A stretch of 63,360 bases of DNA from Catenulispora pinistramenti (GTDB taxonomy: Bacteria > Actinomycetota > Actinomycetes > Streptomycetales > Catenulisporaceae). Every line of letters starts with the position of its first letter. Within the stretch, counting starts at the first letter, position 1. The position numbers and the translations under genes were made by a program. Shown piece by piece: positions 1 to 10,400 of the stretch. The DNA lies in NCBI RefSeq assembly GCF_018274385.1, contig NZ_JAAFYZ010000034.1:1-63360 (forward strand). The letters run 5' to 3'. The notes beneath the pieces were generated by a model. The model had not been told where the DNA came from. It made no database searches and saw nothing but the letters and a program-made list of their open reading frames with translations.

Positions 1-1
1 C

Positions 2-304
2 CCCGGCCCCCGCGCCACCCACCATGACCACCACTGCGCCGAGCGCCACGCAGCCCACCGCGCCGAGCGCCACGCCACCCACGAAGCCCGCCGAGCCGCC
101 CGCACCACCCGCGACTCCGGCGAACCCACCCCCGAGCGCACCACCCGCGACGCCTTCACCGGCGCCGAGCGCGCTCTCCGCAAACTCACCCACGCCTACC
201 TCCAGGCCGTGAGCACCCCGGACACCACCCGCCGCGACCAGGCCCGCGCCATCCTGGCAACCGCCCGCCGCGACCTCCGCACCATCCTCACCCCCGAAGC
301 CTGA
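2..304 (+). CDS. C-terminal part of an unknown Ala/Arg/His-rich protein (5' end outside window)
   Basis: An open frame runs from the window edge to a TGA at 302-304 and encodes about 100 residues. It is rich in Ala, Arg, His and Glu, with low-complexity charged repeats first and then a helical-looking tail (ALRKLTHAYLQAV, then ARAILATARRDLRTIL). The third codon position is almost always G or C, as expected for an actinomycete gene, and a strong hairpin follows at once. No family is recognised. It lies on the chromosomal side of the tRNA, so it belongs to the host and not to the island. Confidence 0.55.
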   Translation, partial: PGPRATHHDHHCAERHAAHRAERHATHEARRAARTTRDSGEPTPERTTRDAFTGAERALRKLTHAYLQAVSTPDTTRRDQARAILATARRDLRTILTPEA

Positions 305-310
305 CCCCCA

Positions 311-334
311 GCGGCCCCGCCCCGGCGGGGCCGC
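311..334 (+). terminator. Perfect GC hairpin after the first gene
   Basis: Arms 311-321 and 324-334 are perfect reverse complements of 11 bp. They start 7 nt after the stop codon of the partial gene. There is no U-tract, which is common for actinomycete terminators. Confidence 0.6.
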
Positions 335-403
335 GCCACCCACCAGAAACGTCAGGCTGGAACCCACCCCCGACCCGCTAAGATGAGCCCGCGTCGCCGC
401 CAG

Positions 404-476
404 GCCCTCGTAGCTCAGTGGATAGAGCACCGGACTTCTAATCCGATGGTCGCAGGTTCGAATCCTGCCGGGGGCA
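404..476 (+). tRNA. tRNA-Arg (anticodon TCT), island integration site
   Basis: A 73-nt cloverleaf. The acceptor arm pairs GCCCTCG with CGGGGGC (one G-U), the D-arm contains TAGCTCAGTGG, the anticodon loop is CTTCTAA with anticodon TCT, and the T-arm contains GGTTCGAATCC. CCA is not encoded. The 3' half from 435 onward is repeated exactly at 60962-61004, so the gene has been rebuilt by island insertion: the 5' half is native and the 3' half came with the element. Confidence 0.95.
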
Positions 477-477
477 C
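435..477 (+). repeat. attL core, 43-bp repeat in the tRNA-Arg 3' half
   Basis: It covers the anticodon loop to one base past the discriminator of the tRNA and is identical to 60962-61004. Because it carries the tRNA 3' end, integration leaves a functional tRNA here. Confidence 0.93.
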
Positions 478-532
478 AGATCGAGTCGTATCAACTATGC
501 CATTGACCTGGTGTTTTTCAGATCTGAACCTC

Positions 533-589
533 CACTGGACAAGACATCTTGACGGTCCGTCAGTCAAATGGTCCAGGAATGGTCCAGGG
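533..589. repeat. Left subterminal repeats, candidate integrase arm sites
   Basis: TGGTCCAGG occurs at 569 and again at 580, an 11-bp period or one helical turn, with CACTGGAC at 533-540. The same elements with the same 11-bp spacing occur inside the right end at 60813-60845. Known tyrosine integrases bind paired arm-type sites next to the core; assignment as arm sites here is inference. Confidence 0.55.
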
Positions 590-693
590 TGGGCTCAAAG
601 TGGGCTCGGAAGCGCCGTCGTCGGGCATTGATCCGGCCGCTCACCTGGGCCTCGATAGGCCGACTCGATTGGTGACCGCACCGTGGAGCACGA

Positions 694-736
694 AAAAGCC
701 GGCTGCAGGGACATCAGTGTCCCTGCAGCCGGTTTT
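694..736. terminator. Bidirectional terminator between attL and the integrase
   Basis: Perfect 15-bp arms at 699-713 and 718-732 enclose the loop TCAG. The stem is flanked by an A-run on the left (693-697) and a T-run on the right (733-736), so it can act on both strands. It lies 23 bp beyond the integrase stop codon and separates it from the tRNA. Confidence 0.85.
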
Positions 737-758
737 GTTCGCGCCTTGCGGCGCGGTG

Positions 759-2336
759 TCATGTGGCGGTGTTGATGGCTTGGGCGATGGCGTTGGCGGC
801 GGTGTGTTTCAACTCGTCGAAGACGCTGGTGTAGGTGTCTCGGGTAATCGTGGTCGTGGAGTGTCCGAGCATCTCGGAGACGACTTTGACGTCGATCCCG
901 GCTGCCAGCGCTAGGGTCGCGGCTCCGTGGCGGAGGTCATGGAGGCGGATCGGCGGCAGGTCGGCTTCGGTGATCAGTAGCCGGAACTGGTCGCTGACCC
1001 ATGACGGCGTCAACTCGCTGCCGTCGGCGGTGGTGAACACCAGTCCGTTGTCCTTCCAGTTGGGTCCGGCGGCTAACCGCATTTCGGCTTGGTGTCGACG
1101 CCAAGCCTTGATTGCGGCGACGGTGGTGTCGTCTAACGCCACGTCCCGTTCGCCTGCATCCGACTTCGGGGTGCTGGTGTAGATCTCGCCGTCGACTTCG
1201 GTGACCTGCTGTACGACGCTCATGGTCTTCGCACCCAGGTCGAGGTCGACCCAGCGCTGCCCGAGCGCTTCGCCTCGTCGCAACCCGGTGAACGCGATCA
1301 GGTGAAACAGGCCGTAGAGCTCGTGTCCCCTGGCCCTCTGCAGGAATGCCGCGGTCTGGGTCCTGGTCCACACCATCACCGCCGAGGGCACCTGGCCCGT
1401 CTCCCGCCACCGTGCTTCCCGAACCGGTGTCCAGACAAGGGCCTTCGGTCGTTTCCCAGGCTCGAGATCTGCCAGGGCGGCGACGTTCACGGTGATCAGT
1501 TGCTGTGTGCAGGCGGCCGACAGTCCCGAGCGCAGTGTCGCGCGGATCCGCTGCCGGGTGGCGGCGTTCGCCGGTCTCCGGAACGGCGGCATCGACGCCA
1601 GTGTCTCCTTCAACTTTCGTACCGCCTCACGGTCGCCGCGCTTCCGGGCTGTCTTGATCTTGTTCTCGATCTCGCGGCGAGCGGCGTTCGTGACCGGGAT
1701 TGCCTCGGCCTCGGTGGCGATTGCGGTGAACATGGCGTGCACATGCGCTACCCGAAGCCGATCCAGCGGTATTTCCCCCAGGTGGGGGATGAGGTAGTTG
1801 TCGATGTGGGTTTGGTAGCTGACTACGGTGCCGCGGCTCAGGCTGCTCTTGGCGCCGATCCACTCGGTGAGCCATTCGCCGACGGTGAGTTTGTTCATTA
1901 CCGGCTGGCCCAGCCGGGCGGCCTTGCGGATCTCCTCCACCTCCGGCAGCGGTGTCTTTGCCTTCAACGCCACCCGGATCCGTTCCACGATGTCGGCGCG
2001 CAGCTTGTCTGCGGCGCCGGGTACGTCGTCTAACTCGTCGGCGATCGCCACCAGCGCCCGGATCCGTTCCACTGTCTCTTGGGCCTTGTCGAAGGTGGGT
2101 ATCCCGCCCTGTGTCAGATGCGCACGCGGTGCATCGGGAGCGGTGGTGACTTCCATCTGGAAGTGCCAGCTGCCGTGGTTGGAGTTCCAGCGTCCACCGG
2201 CCCGCCGCAGCTGTGGACAGCCCGAGCCCAGTCGGCGCATCCGCGGCTTGCCGTCGGCGCCGAGCACCGCATGCCCGTCGGAGTCGGTGACCGGTGTGCG
2301 GCAGCCGCACTTCTTGAAGATCGGATTGTTGGCCAT
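759..2336 (-). CDS. int: Tyrosine site-specific integrase
   Basis: A 525-residue phage/ICE-type tyrosine recombinase that would catalyse integration and excision of the island at the tRNA-Arg gene. The N-terminal 60 residues are Cys- and Gly-rich (CGCRTPV, SGCPQL), followed by an arm-binding/SAM-like region (about 140-250) and the catalytic domain (about 330-525). Catalytic motifs are visible: Arg in FTGLRRGEALG, the HxxR box in LHDLRHGAATLAL, then LGHSTTTITRDTYTSV with the nucleophilic Tyr. Length fits actinomycete integrases. The ATG at 2336 is preceded by a strong AAGGGGG ribosome site. It reads toward attL, and a bidirectional terminator separates it from the tRNA. No obvious xis gene lies beside it. 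Confidence 0.96.
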   Translation of the reverse strand: MANNPIFKKCGCRTPVTDSDGHAVLGADGKPRMRRLGSGCPQLRRAGGRWNSNHGSWHFQMEVTTAPDAPRAHLTQGGIPTFDKAQETVERIRALVAIADELDDVPGAADKLRADIVERIRVALKAKTPLPEVEEIRKAARLGQPVMNKLTVGEWLTEWIGAKSSLSRGTVVSYQTHIDNYLIPHLGEIPLDRLRVAHVHAMFTAIATEAEAIPVTNAARREIENKIKTARKRGDREAVRKLKETLASMPPFRRPANAATRQRIRATLRSGLSAACTQQLITVNVAALADLEPGKRPKALVWTPVREARWRETGQVPSAVMVWTRTQTAAFLQRARGHELYGLFHLIAFTGLRRGEALGQRWVDLDLGAKTMSVVQQVTEVDGEIYTSTPKSDAGERDVALDDTTVAAIKAWRRHQAEMRLAAGPNWKDNGLVFTTADGSELTPSWVSDQFRLLITEADLPPIRLHDLRHGAATLALAAGIDVKVVSEMLGHSTTTITRDTYTSVFDELKHTAANAIAQAINTAT

Positions 2337-2671
2337 GCGGGCCCCCTTTTTTTCATTCGCGGATGGGTTAGGTGTGGTCTCGGCCTGCGCGTGACGTTCA
2401 GGCCGAGAAGTGAAGCGTTAGCAGTTGAGGTCAAGGCATCGGATCGCCTGGGGGCGAAATCCGATGGGTCACCGGTGCGGGATCCATGGACGCTCTGCAC
2501 GCGCCTATCCGTCAAGTGCTTGATGCAAAGTTGATATCGATGTCACCGTTAGCGATTTCGCTGGTACTGGGCGTGATTGTGGGCTGATCGGAGTAATCGG
2601 CTGCCGGGGCAGGGTGAGGTTCGGGCCGGGGAAGACGGCTGCGGGGTCTCACCGGGGATCGGTGTTCTGGC
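2337..2671. other. Non-coding gap upstream of the integrase
   Basis: 335 bp with no convincing gene on either strand. It must hold the integrase promoter, probably within the lower-GC stretch near 2520-2560. The right border is the end of a truncated insertion sequence. Confidence 0.4.
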
Positions 2672-4084
<1,413 letters not shown>

Positions 4085-4452
4085 GGCGCCTGCAACAGCG
4101 CCCAGCGCTCGTTCTCGTCCTCGACCGACGCCAGGATCTTGTGGATGGTGTGGGAGATGCCCTTCACCCTCCGCCCTGCAGGCCAGCGGGAGGCCACGTA
4201 GCGGTGCGAACGGGCGGTGAAGAACGACAGTCTGATGTCCTCGGCGAACCCGGCCAGCGCCGGCTCGACCTGGAACGCCGGGTCGATCCCGGCCCCGCCG
4301 CTGGCCAGCGGGCAGATCTCCAGCGCGTAGTCACCGATCGTGAACTGGGCCTTGGACGCCAGCTCCACCCATTCGCGGGCCTTGTCGACCAGTTCGGCAT
4401 AGCGGGCCGCGCTCACCGCGCCGACCATCTCAGAAGTAGTCTCGACCGTCAT
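4085..4452 (-). pseudogene. DUF6192-like protein, 3' end removed by an IS
   Basis: The first ~120 codons of a gene starting at the ATG at 4452. The product has the layout I recall for the DUF6192/RacA-like family of streptomycetes: a helix with ELVDKAREWVELASKAQF, then FAEDIRLSFFTARSHRYVA and a basic segment. The frame runs into the IS end at 4084 and continues there with IS-encoded residues, so the native C-terminus is lost. The family's role is not established; association with DNA or plasmids is only an inference from its HTH-like middle part. Confidence 0.65.
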
Positions 4453-4608
4453 TGACGCTCACCACCCCGGCCCGACCGGGCCCCGGCGCGGAAGCGCCGG
4501 TGGAAACCCCCGGGCCACGCTGGGTGAAGCATCGACCCGCCACAGATCCGACGACCAGATGAGCGGGCCGGGGCGATTTACGGCGCAGCGGTGGCGTCTG
4601 TCAGGGAT

Positions 4609-4887
4609 CTACGACGTTGCGGATCTCCGTTTCCAAGCCCGGGTCCTGCACGTGGGAGAACAGTAGATTGCCGATGGAAGGTGATCCACTCCGGCCACCC
4701 ACTCCGTCCCGCACTCCGGGCACGAGGCGATCTTCCCCAGCTTGATCGCCTCGACCCGCGCCCGGATCCGCGCCACGATCCGGTGATGCTTGGCCCGGCA
4801 CGCCGGCGAGCAGTACTTCGCGCTGGCCTGCGCGTCCACCGGCAGCTGCCAGCCACAGACCACGCACGCCTTCCTCGGCTCCGGCAC
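4609..4887 (-). CDS. Small double zinc-finger protein
   Basis: A 92-residue basic protein with two similar zinc-binding halves: CVVCGW with YCSPACRAKHHR, and CPECGTEW with YCSPTCRTRAW. Each half has a CxxC pair plus a CxxxC pair, the pattern of treble-clef/FCS-type fingers in small actinomycete proteins. The start chosen is a GTG at 4887, which gives the first finger an N-terminal lead. A GGAGAG lies directly upstream but is very close, so the start is uncertain. It probably binds nucleic acid or protein. It follows the truncated DUF6192-like gene on the same strand. Confidence 0.6.
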   Translation of the reverse strand: MPEPRKACVVCGWQLPVDAQASAKYCSPACRAKHHRIVARIRARVEAIKLGKIASCPECGTEWVAGVDHLPSAIYCSPTCRTRAWKRRSATS

Positions 4888-5040
4888 CTCTCCATCATGG
4901 CTCTGATCCGCAGCCGCCGGGAGTCATCCGGTAATCAGCCTACGGAACGGACATCCGTAACGCTCCGACGATCAATCACCAGTGAAAGCGGGTTCTTACC
5001 TCAGCAGTCGGGTTCTTCAGCGCGTGCCAGGTCGCCGGGC

Positions 5041-5078
5041 CGGATCAGGGGGAGGCCCCGGAGCCTTCCCCTGATCCG
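5041..5078. terminator. Long hairpin downstream of the lectin-like gene
   Basis: Arms 5041-5056 and 5063-5078 pair over 16 bp with one G-T wobble and a 6-nt loop. On the + strand it is followed by TTTC. It lies between two leftward genes, so a terminator or transcript-end role is likely. The 150 bp between it and the lectin-like gene hold nothing recognisable. Confidence 0.5.
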
Positions 5079-5231
5079 TTTCAGAAGGTGAGCGTGGCCT
5101 GACTGGTCTCAGCGGCACACCAGTCGGGGACGCGGCGTAGAACGCTCGATCTCCTCGACGAAGGCGGTACACGCCGTGGTCCACCGCTCCTGCTCGATCT
5201 TGAGGGGATCGTTCCTGACTCGGGAGCTACT

Positions 5232-5828
5232 TCACGACGTTACGGTCACGGAGTACCACTCCTGCGTGGTGCCCGATCCGGTGTAGCACGCTCCCTGCTC
5301 GACAACGGTACCGATGGACGTTCTGGACCCCTGAGTGCCCATGCACTTGCCACTGTGGAGGTTGATGAAGGTGTAGAAGCCGCCGTCGATGTAGCTGTTG
5401 GCCCAGAACTGCGAGTGATCCGAAGTCCCGGAACAGTCACCCTCCGTGAGCGGGGCGGCGTCCGAGCTGGCACCCTGGACGCCGAGGCAGTAATTGGTGC
5501 CGTTGTTCTGGTATTGGTAGTAGTTGAGCCCGTTGGCTGTGATCTCGTGTATCGGCTTCCACGTGCTGCCAGCCATTTCGCATTCGTCCAGCGCTACGCC
5601 GTGGTCGCCGACCACGCTCACGCATACTGCGCCGCCGGCGCGGTTTTCGATGGAGTACCCGTACGTCGTCTGCGGGGATGCCTGCCCGGCGAGGTGTTGT
5701 GCCGCAGCGGCGGGCGTGTGCGCGGCGGCGTCTGCCGCGGCGCCGGCCGGTACGGCGGACCCGAGCGTCAGCAGGAGGCCGACGAGGGCGGCGAGTACCG
5801 CCGTATGGAATGTGTGCCTGATCTTCAC
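5232..5828 (-). CDS. Secreted ricin-type beta-trefoil lectin-like protein
   Basis: A protein of about 198 residues starting at the GTG at 5828, which has AAGGGAA about 8 nt upstream; an ATG further out would add a non-signal-like N-terminus. Residues 1-32 form a signal peptide: basic KIRHTFHT, a hydrophobic Leu/Ala core, then AGAAADAAA. The mature part has three repeats of a C-x-G-x(n)-C-x(n)-W kind (VCVSV...TWKPI, YCLGVQG...SQFW, KCMGTQG...QEWY), the spacing of a ricin-type carbohydrate-binding beta-trefoil. It has no catalytic domain, so it probably acts outside the cell as a binding protein. No partner gene is adjacent. Confidence 0.7.
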   Translation of the reverse strand: MKIRHTFHTAVLAALVGLLLTLGSAVPAGAAADAAAHTPAAAAQHLAGQASPQTTYGYSIENRAGGAVCVSVVGDHGVALDECEMAGSTWKPIHEITANGLNYYQYQNNGTNYCLGVQGASSDAAPLTEGDCSGTSDHSQFWANSYIDGGFYTFINLHSGKCMGTQGSRTSIGTVVEQGACYTGSGTTQEWYSVTVTS

Positions 5829-6029
5829 AGTGTGTTCCCTTCGGACGTGGAACCTGTACGCCGCCGCGCGTCTGTTGTGGACTGGGAGCGGCGTCGTGTC
5901 AGGCTCCGTCATACCCCGGCGGGATTGTCAGGCGTCGGTGGCCGGGAACCTGACAACAACACCCGGACAACGTGGAGGGGCCGACGCGCGACGTCGGGCT
6001 AGACCACTACCAGGTCAGGCTCTAACCAC

Positions 6030-6134
6030 ACCTGGTACCGGCACATGACCATGGCGATGCTCGCGCTGGCGGGGCTGGCCCTGAGGGAAGTCCCTCCGGA
6101 GATCGGCCTTCCGACCCGGAACGGCGATCCGTAA
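6030..6134 (+). pseudogene. C-terminal scrap of an IS701-type transposase
   Basis: A short frame reads TWYRHMTMAMLALAGLAL before a TAA at 6132-6134. It matches in pattern the WYRHVTLAMLAHAFLA segment near the C-terminus of the intact IS701 transposase at 35752-36978. No ends or upstream coding part survive. Apart from this scrap, 5829-6230 holds only the promoter region of the leftward lectin-like gene. Confidence 0.55.
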
Positions 6135-6230
6135 CACCGAATCGATCAAGCGGTATTTCAAAAACCGGTTCTTAAGGATCCGGCATGTATTGAGTATTCT
6201 CTCGAGGCGCGCGAGTGGGATCGAGCTGCG

Positions 6231-6500
6231 ATGGATCGCAACGATGTTCTCCGCTGGGGTGCGCGTCCTATTGAGCCCTCCAGGCTGGCAGCGCTCGATA
6301 GTGAGCTAGCTCGGCGGGCCTCGATACTCGATCAGCTGCCCCTGCCCTTGCTCGGTCCACACATCGAAGACCTCCTCAAGCAGCGCAAACGTGCAACGAG
6401 AATCAATACATTTCGCAGGTCGGCGGTAGCGGTTGCGGCCAAGACGCCGACGCTCTTGGACGCAGTGGACAAGGTCGCAACATCGCTCGGCTATAAGTGA
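6231..6500 (+). CDS. Small hypothetical protein (89 aa)
   Basis: An 89-residue frame of mainly helical composition with a central basic stretch (LLKQRKRATRINTFRR). There is no recognisable domain, signal or membrane segment. Codon use is less G/C-biased at the third position than in neighbouring genes, and no clear ribosome site precedes the ATG, so it may be recently acquired or not a gene at all. Confidence 0.3.
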   Translation: MDRNDVLRWGARPIEPSRLAALDSELARRASILDQLPLPLLGPHIEDLLKQRKRATRINTFRRSAVAVAAKTPTLLDAVDKVATSLGYK

Positions 6501-6723
6501 CCTCATGCCACGCCGCCCTTGGTGTCACCAAGCGAGCCAGGTGACAACTACGTAGAAGACGCGCAACTCGGCGGCCAGGTACAACCGCCCCGGTCGCTGG
6601 ACCACTTTCGCCGAGGCGCGATTTAGCTCGATTGGGCAGCACCGCGACGTCAGCGGCGCCAGGGGCTCTGCCCAGGCGGCCCTATCTGGCCTCAGACTGG
6701 CGGAATGCCGACCGATGATCCGG

Positions 6724-6751
6724 CCGCCGGGCCGGTGACCCGGCCCGGCGG
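6724..6751 (-). terminator. GC hairpin after the immunity-like gene
   Basis: Perfect 10-bp arms at 6724-6733 and 6742-6751 with an 8-nt loop, 63 bp beyond the stop of the leftward gene 6815-7369. The rest of 6501-6814 shows nothing else. Confidence 0.6.
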
Positions 6752-6814
6752 TCCTTCAAGCAGGCCTGAGGGCAAGGCCCAGATCTACTGGCCCACGTGA
6801 GAGCCAAAGACCCA

Positions 6815-7369
6815 TTACGGCGCGTTCTGAAGCCAGCGCCCGATAGCAGCCTTCTCCTGTTCGGAGACATCAGGGAAATCAGCCAGCTGCGGCGCAAACT
6901 CGCGAAGTCCTGCATTGCGGGAAGGATCACGCGCAAGCGTGGAACCCACCGACGACTGACTCACATTGCCCACGACGATGACGCTTCCGTCGAGCGACAA
7001 CATGACAAAGCCAGGATGGCCCTGCCCGCGGCCGAGGATGCTCGCCGCGCCTCGACCCATTACATCCCATGACTGCGCCAGCCGGACGTGCGCCCACCAC
7101 CATTCGCCCGTCTGCTCCACCGCCACCAGGAATTCCCGGTCGGTGCCGAAGAGGCCGCCCTCGCTGGCGAGCTGATACCACCCGGAATTCGCCTGGGCGA
7201 CGAGGTCTGGAGCCTCCAGCTCGACGGCTGAATGCGGTACCGGCTCAGCCGTGGGCGGGAAGCTCGTTGCCGCGTTGGCGAGCCTCGGGGGGATCAGCGG
7301 AACCAGCGGATCCACCAATTCCACGAGCTCCAGGCCGCCTGCGGCCAGCTGCTCCGCCAGTTCGCTCAT
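6815..7369 (-). CDS. Putative immunity protein for the RHS toxin
   Basis: A 184-residue acidic protein of no recognised family. It has a Trp/aromatic-rich middle (SGWYQLASEGGLF, TGEWWWAHVRLAQSW) and a beta-rich centre with VMLSLDGSVIVVGN, without signal or membrane segments. It starts 60 bp after the stop of the large RHS gene on the same strand and is followed by a hairpin, so the two form a unit. In polymorphic toxin systems the gene immediately downstream of an RHS toxin is usually its cognate cytoplasmic inhibitor; the call rests on that context, not on a family match. Confidence 0.55.
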   Translation of the reverse strand: MSELAEQLAAGGLELVELVDPLVPLIPPRLANAATSFPPTAEPVPHSAVELEAPDLVAQANSGWYQLASEGGLFGTDREFLVAVEQTGEWWWAHVRLAQSWDVMGRGAASILGRGQGHPGFVMLSLDGSVIVVGNVSQSSVGSTLARDPSRNAGLREFAPQLADFPDVSEQEKAAIGRWLQNAP

Positions 7370-7429
7370 ACGCAGGACGCTCCCAAGAATCGACGACAGA
7401 CACAGTACCGGACAGGTTGCGTGCGGAGG

Positions 7430-10400
7430 CTACCACTTGTACAGAATTGGAGATCCATAGTTGTGGACACCCTGCGAGTCGAGCGGGAACCAGGCGATAT
7501 CGCCAGTCGTTGGGTGCACCATGATTCGGGTTTGGCTGTTGGGTTTGAAGTTCCAGAAGATTTTTGCGCCGGCTTGTCCGTTGGGGTTGTGGATCCACGA
7601 CTGCCAGAAGGACTTTCCCTTTGGACTCAGGTTCTTGCCCTCGAAGTAGTCGGTGACACCGTTCGTGGTCCGCGGAGGGAAATTCGGGTTGTTCCGAACC
7701 GTGTTCACCAGGTCGTGAACCTCTTGCGGAGTGTTCATGTATTCGTAGTCGTCGGCTTTTTGTGCGTTTCTAGCTGCGATCTCGTCCGGTGTGTAGTTTT
7801 CGTCCGGATGCCATTGTGACCCGTACGCCAGGCCGAACGGGTCGCTGAACGTCAGCGGATTGGGCACGTACGCGTGATCGTTGGGTGCGGCCGAGAGGCC
7901 CAGGGGGTCCGGGGCGATGTAGGTCGCGAGGTCTGGTGAGTAGTACCGGTGCAGGTTGTAGTGCAGGCCGGTTTCAGCATCGTGATACTGGCCCGGGAAC
8001 CGCAGTGGGCAGTCCAGGCCTGGGTCTGCGCCGGCGGTGATCGTTCGTCCCCAAAGCGACGTCGTCGTGTGCCATGCGATGTGGCCGTCGGGCGCTATCA
8101 GTTCGGTTGGGGTGCCGATCAGGTCGGTGATGATCGCGTGGAACGCTTCGTCGATCTGGTTCTGTTCGGCGTCGTCTGCCCATGTGCGGTGGCGCTGCGC
8201 GGCCGGCCGGAAGCTGGCGGGCTCGTAGTCCCAGGTGAGGGCGGCCCATGTGCCATCGGGGCGCTGTGTGTGTTGTTCGACGAGGTTCGGGCCGTGCCAG
8301 GAGAATGTCGTCTGTTCGACAACGGTTCCGTCGGTGTCGATCCGCTGCTTGGCGCTGCGGCGCCCCATGGGGTCGTAGATGTAGCGCCATGTGCCGCGAT
8401 CGGGGGTCACGGCTTGGACCAACCGGTCCCGTGAGTCCCAGGTGTACTCCCAGACCTGGCTGCGGCCGTCGAGCGTACGGCGGACTGTGCGGACCAGGCG
8501 TCCTGCGGCGTCGTATTCGTGGTCGGTTCGGCGGGAGCGGCGCAGTAGTGTCCGGTCTACGACGCTCGCCTGGATCGCGGTGTCGGGACCTGAGGCGGCG
8601 TCTGTGGCACCCTCACCACTGCTGGCGACGATCACGTTGCCAAAGCCGTCGTAGGCGTAGCTTTCTGACCAGTCGCGCGCGGAAACCGCGGTGACCCGTC
8701 CTGTCGTATCTGAGGCGAAGCGCCGGGCGCCACGAAGGCTGTCTCGGATCTCCTCCGGCGCGCCGTCGGCCCGCCAGATCCAATCGCGGCTGAGAGCAGA
8801 GCGCCGGCTCGGGCCGGGACCGGCCGCGCCGCCGGCCGTCTCATCGCTGACCCACACCTGCTGCGCCACCGGCCGTCCGGCCACGTCGTACTCGTGGGAC
8901 AGCCAAGCGGTGAGGCCGATAGCCCGCTCGATCTCCCGACCCGCGGCGTCGAATTCGAAATGCAGGCTGCCGGATCCTGCGTCCAGCCCGGCGGCACGCC
9001 CTGCCGCGTCATATGTCCACGCTGACTCCGCGCCTGAGGGCGTTGTTCGGTGTACGAGACGCCCGGCCGCGTCATACCTGTACCGCACTGTGCGGCCGTC
9101 GACAGTTTCCGCGGCGATTCGGCTGCACTGGTCGTACTCGAATGCCAGCGTGCTGCCCGGCCCAGTCGCGGCCAGCAGCCGCCCGCCGGTGTCGTAGGAG
9201 TACTGGTAGTCCCCATCGGGCGTGTGGTGTGCCACAACGTGCCCGGCGGCATCCCGATCCAGCGTGATGCGCTGCCCGGCCCCGTTGATGCGGGCTTTGA
9301 GCCGCCCGATCTCGTCGTACTCGTAGGACTGGGTGCGTCCGATGAAGTCAGTCTCACCGACCAGCTGCCCGATCGGGTCGTACTGGTAGGACCACTGTGC
9401 GCCCTCCGGATTGGAGACGGCGAGAAGGTTCATTTCGCTGTCGTAGGCGAAGGCGTGGCGGACGCCGTCCGGCCCGGTCCGCGCCAGCAGCGTCTCCATG
9501 GGGCCCGGTTCGAATGCCGTGACCGCGCCCAGTGGGTCGATGTGCTCCAGCAGCCGGCCGTCCGGGTCGTATCGCCACCGGGTCACTGCGCCGTCGGGGC
9601 GGGTCTGCGCCACTGGCGAGCCCTCAAGGGTCCATTCGGTGGCGGTGATGGCCCCGAGGGGATCAGTCACCTGGATCACCCGCCCTGCGCTGTTGCGCAC
9701 TGCGTGCGTCTGGCCGCCGACCGGGTCAGCGGCTCCCACGGACAGGCCGGCGCGGTCCGTGATGAAGCGGGTCACAGCGCCCAGCGGGTTGATGGCTTCT
9801 GCCAGTGCCCCGTTGGCGCCGTAGGCGAACCTGGTGGAGTTCCCGGCCGGATCAGCCACGGATATGAGGTTCCCCCGGGCGTCGTAGTCCCGGTGCCACT
9901 GCGCGCCGTCAGCCATCGTGACGGTCACTATCTGGTGGAGCCGGTTGTATTCCAGCTCGGATGCCGAGCCGTCGGGTTCGACGATGCGGCGTACATCGCC
10001 AGCCTCGTCGCGCTCATAGCGCGTGGTGTCGCCTAGGGCGTTGACCCTGACCAGGACCCGCCCGTAGCGGTCGGTTTCGGTGATGGTGGTATGGCCCAGG
10101 GGGTCGGTCTCGGAGACGACGTGCCCGAACTCGTCATAGATAAAGGTGGTGACGTGTCCGAGTGAGTTGGTGTGGACCGTGGTGCGATTCTCTGGGTCGT
10201 AGGCGAAAGATCCCGCCAGGAAGCGGCCCTCACCTTGAACAACCCGGCCGATCGCGTCGTAGTGATAGCCGTAGCGGTAGCCGGAGCGGTCGCGCCACGC
10301 CGTGATCCTGTCGTTCTCGTCCCATTCGTAGGTGAACGGCAGGCCTGAGGAATTCACCACGCCCGTCAGCCGACCTCGCGCGTCGTACTGGAACTGCTTG

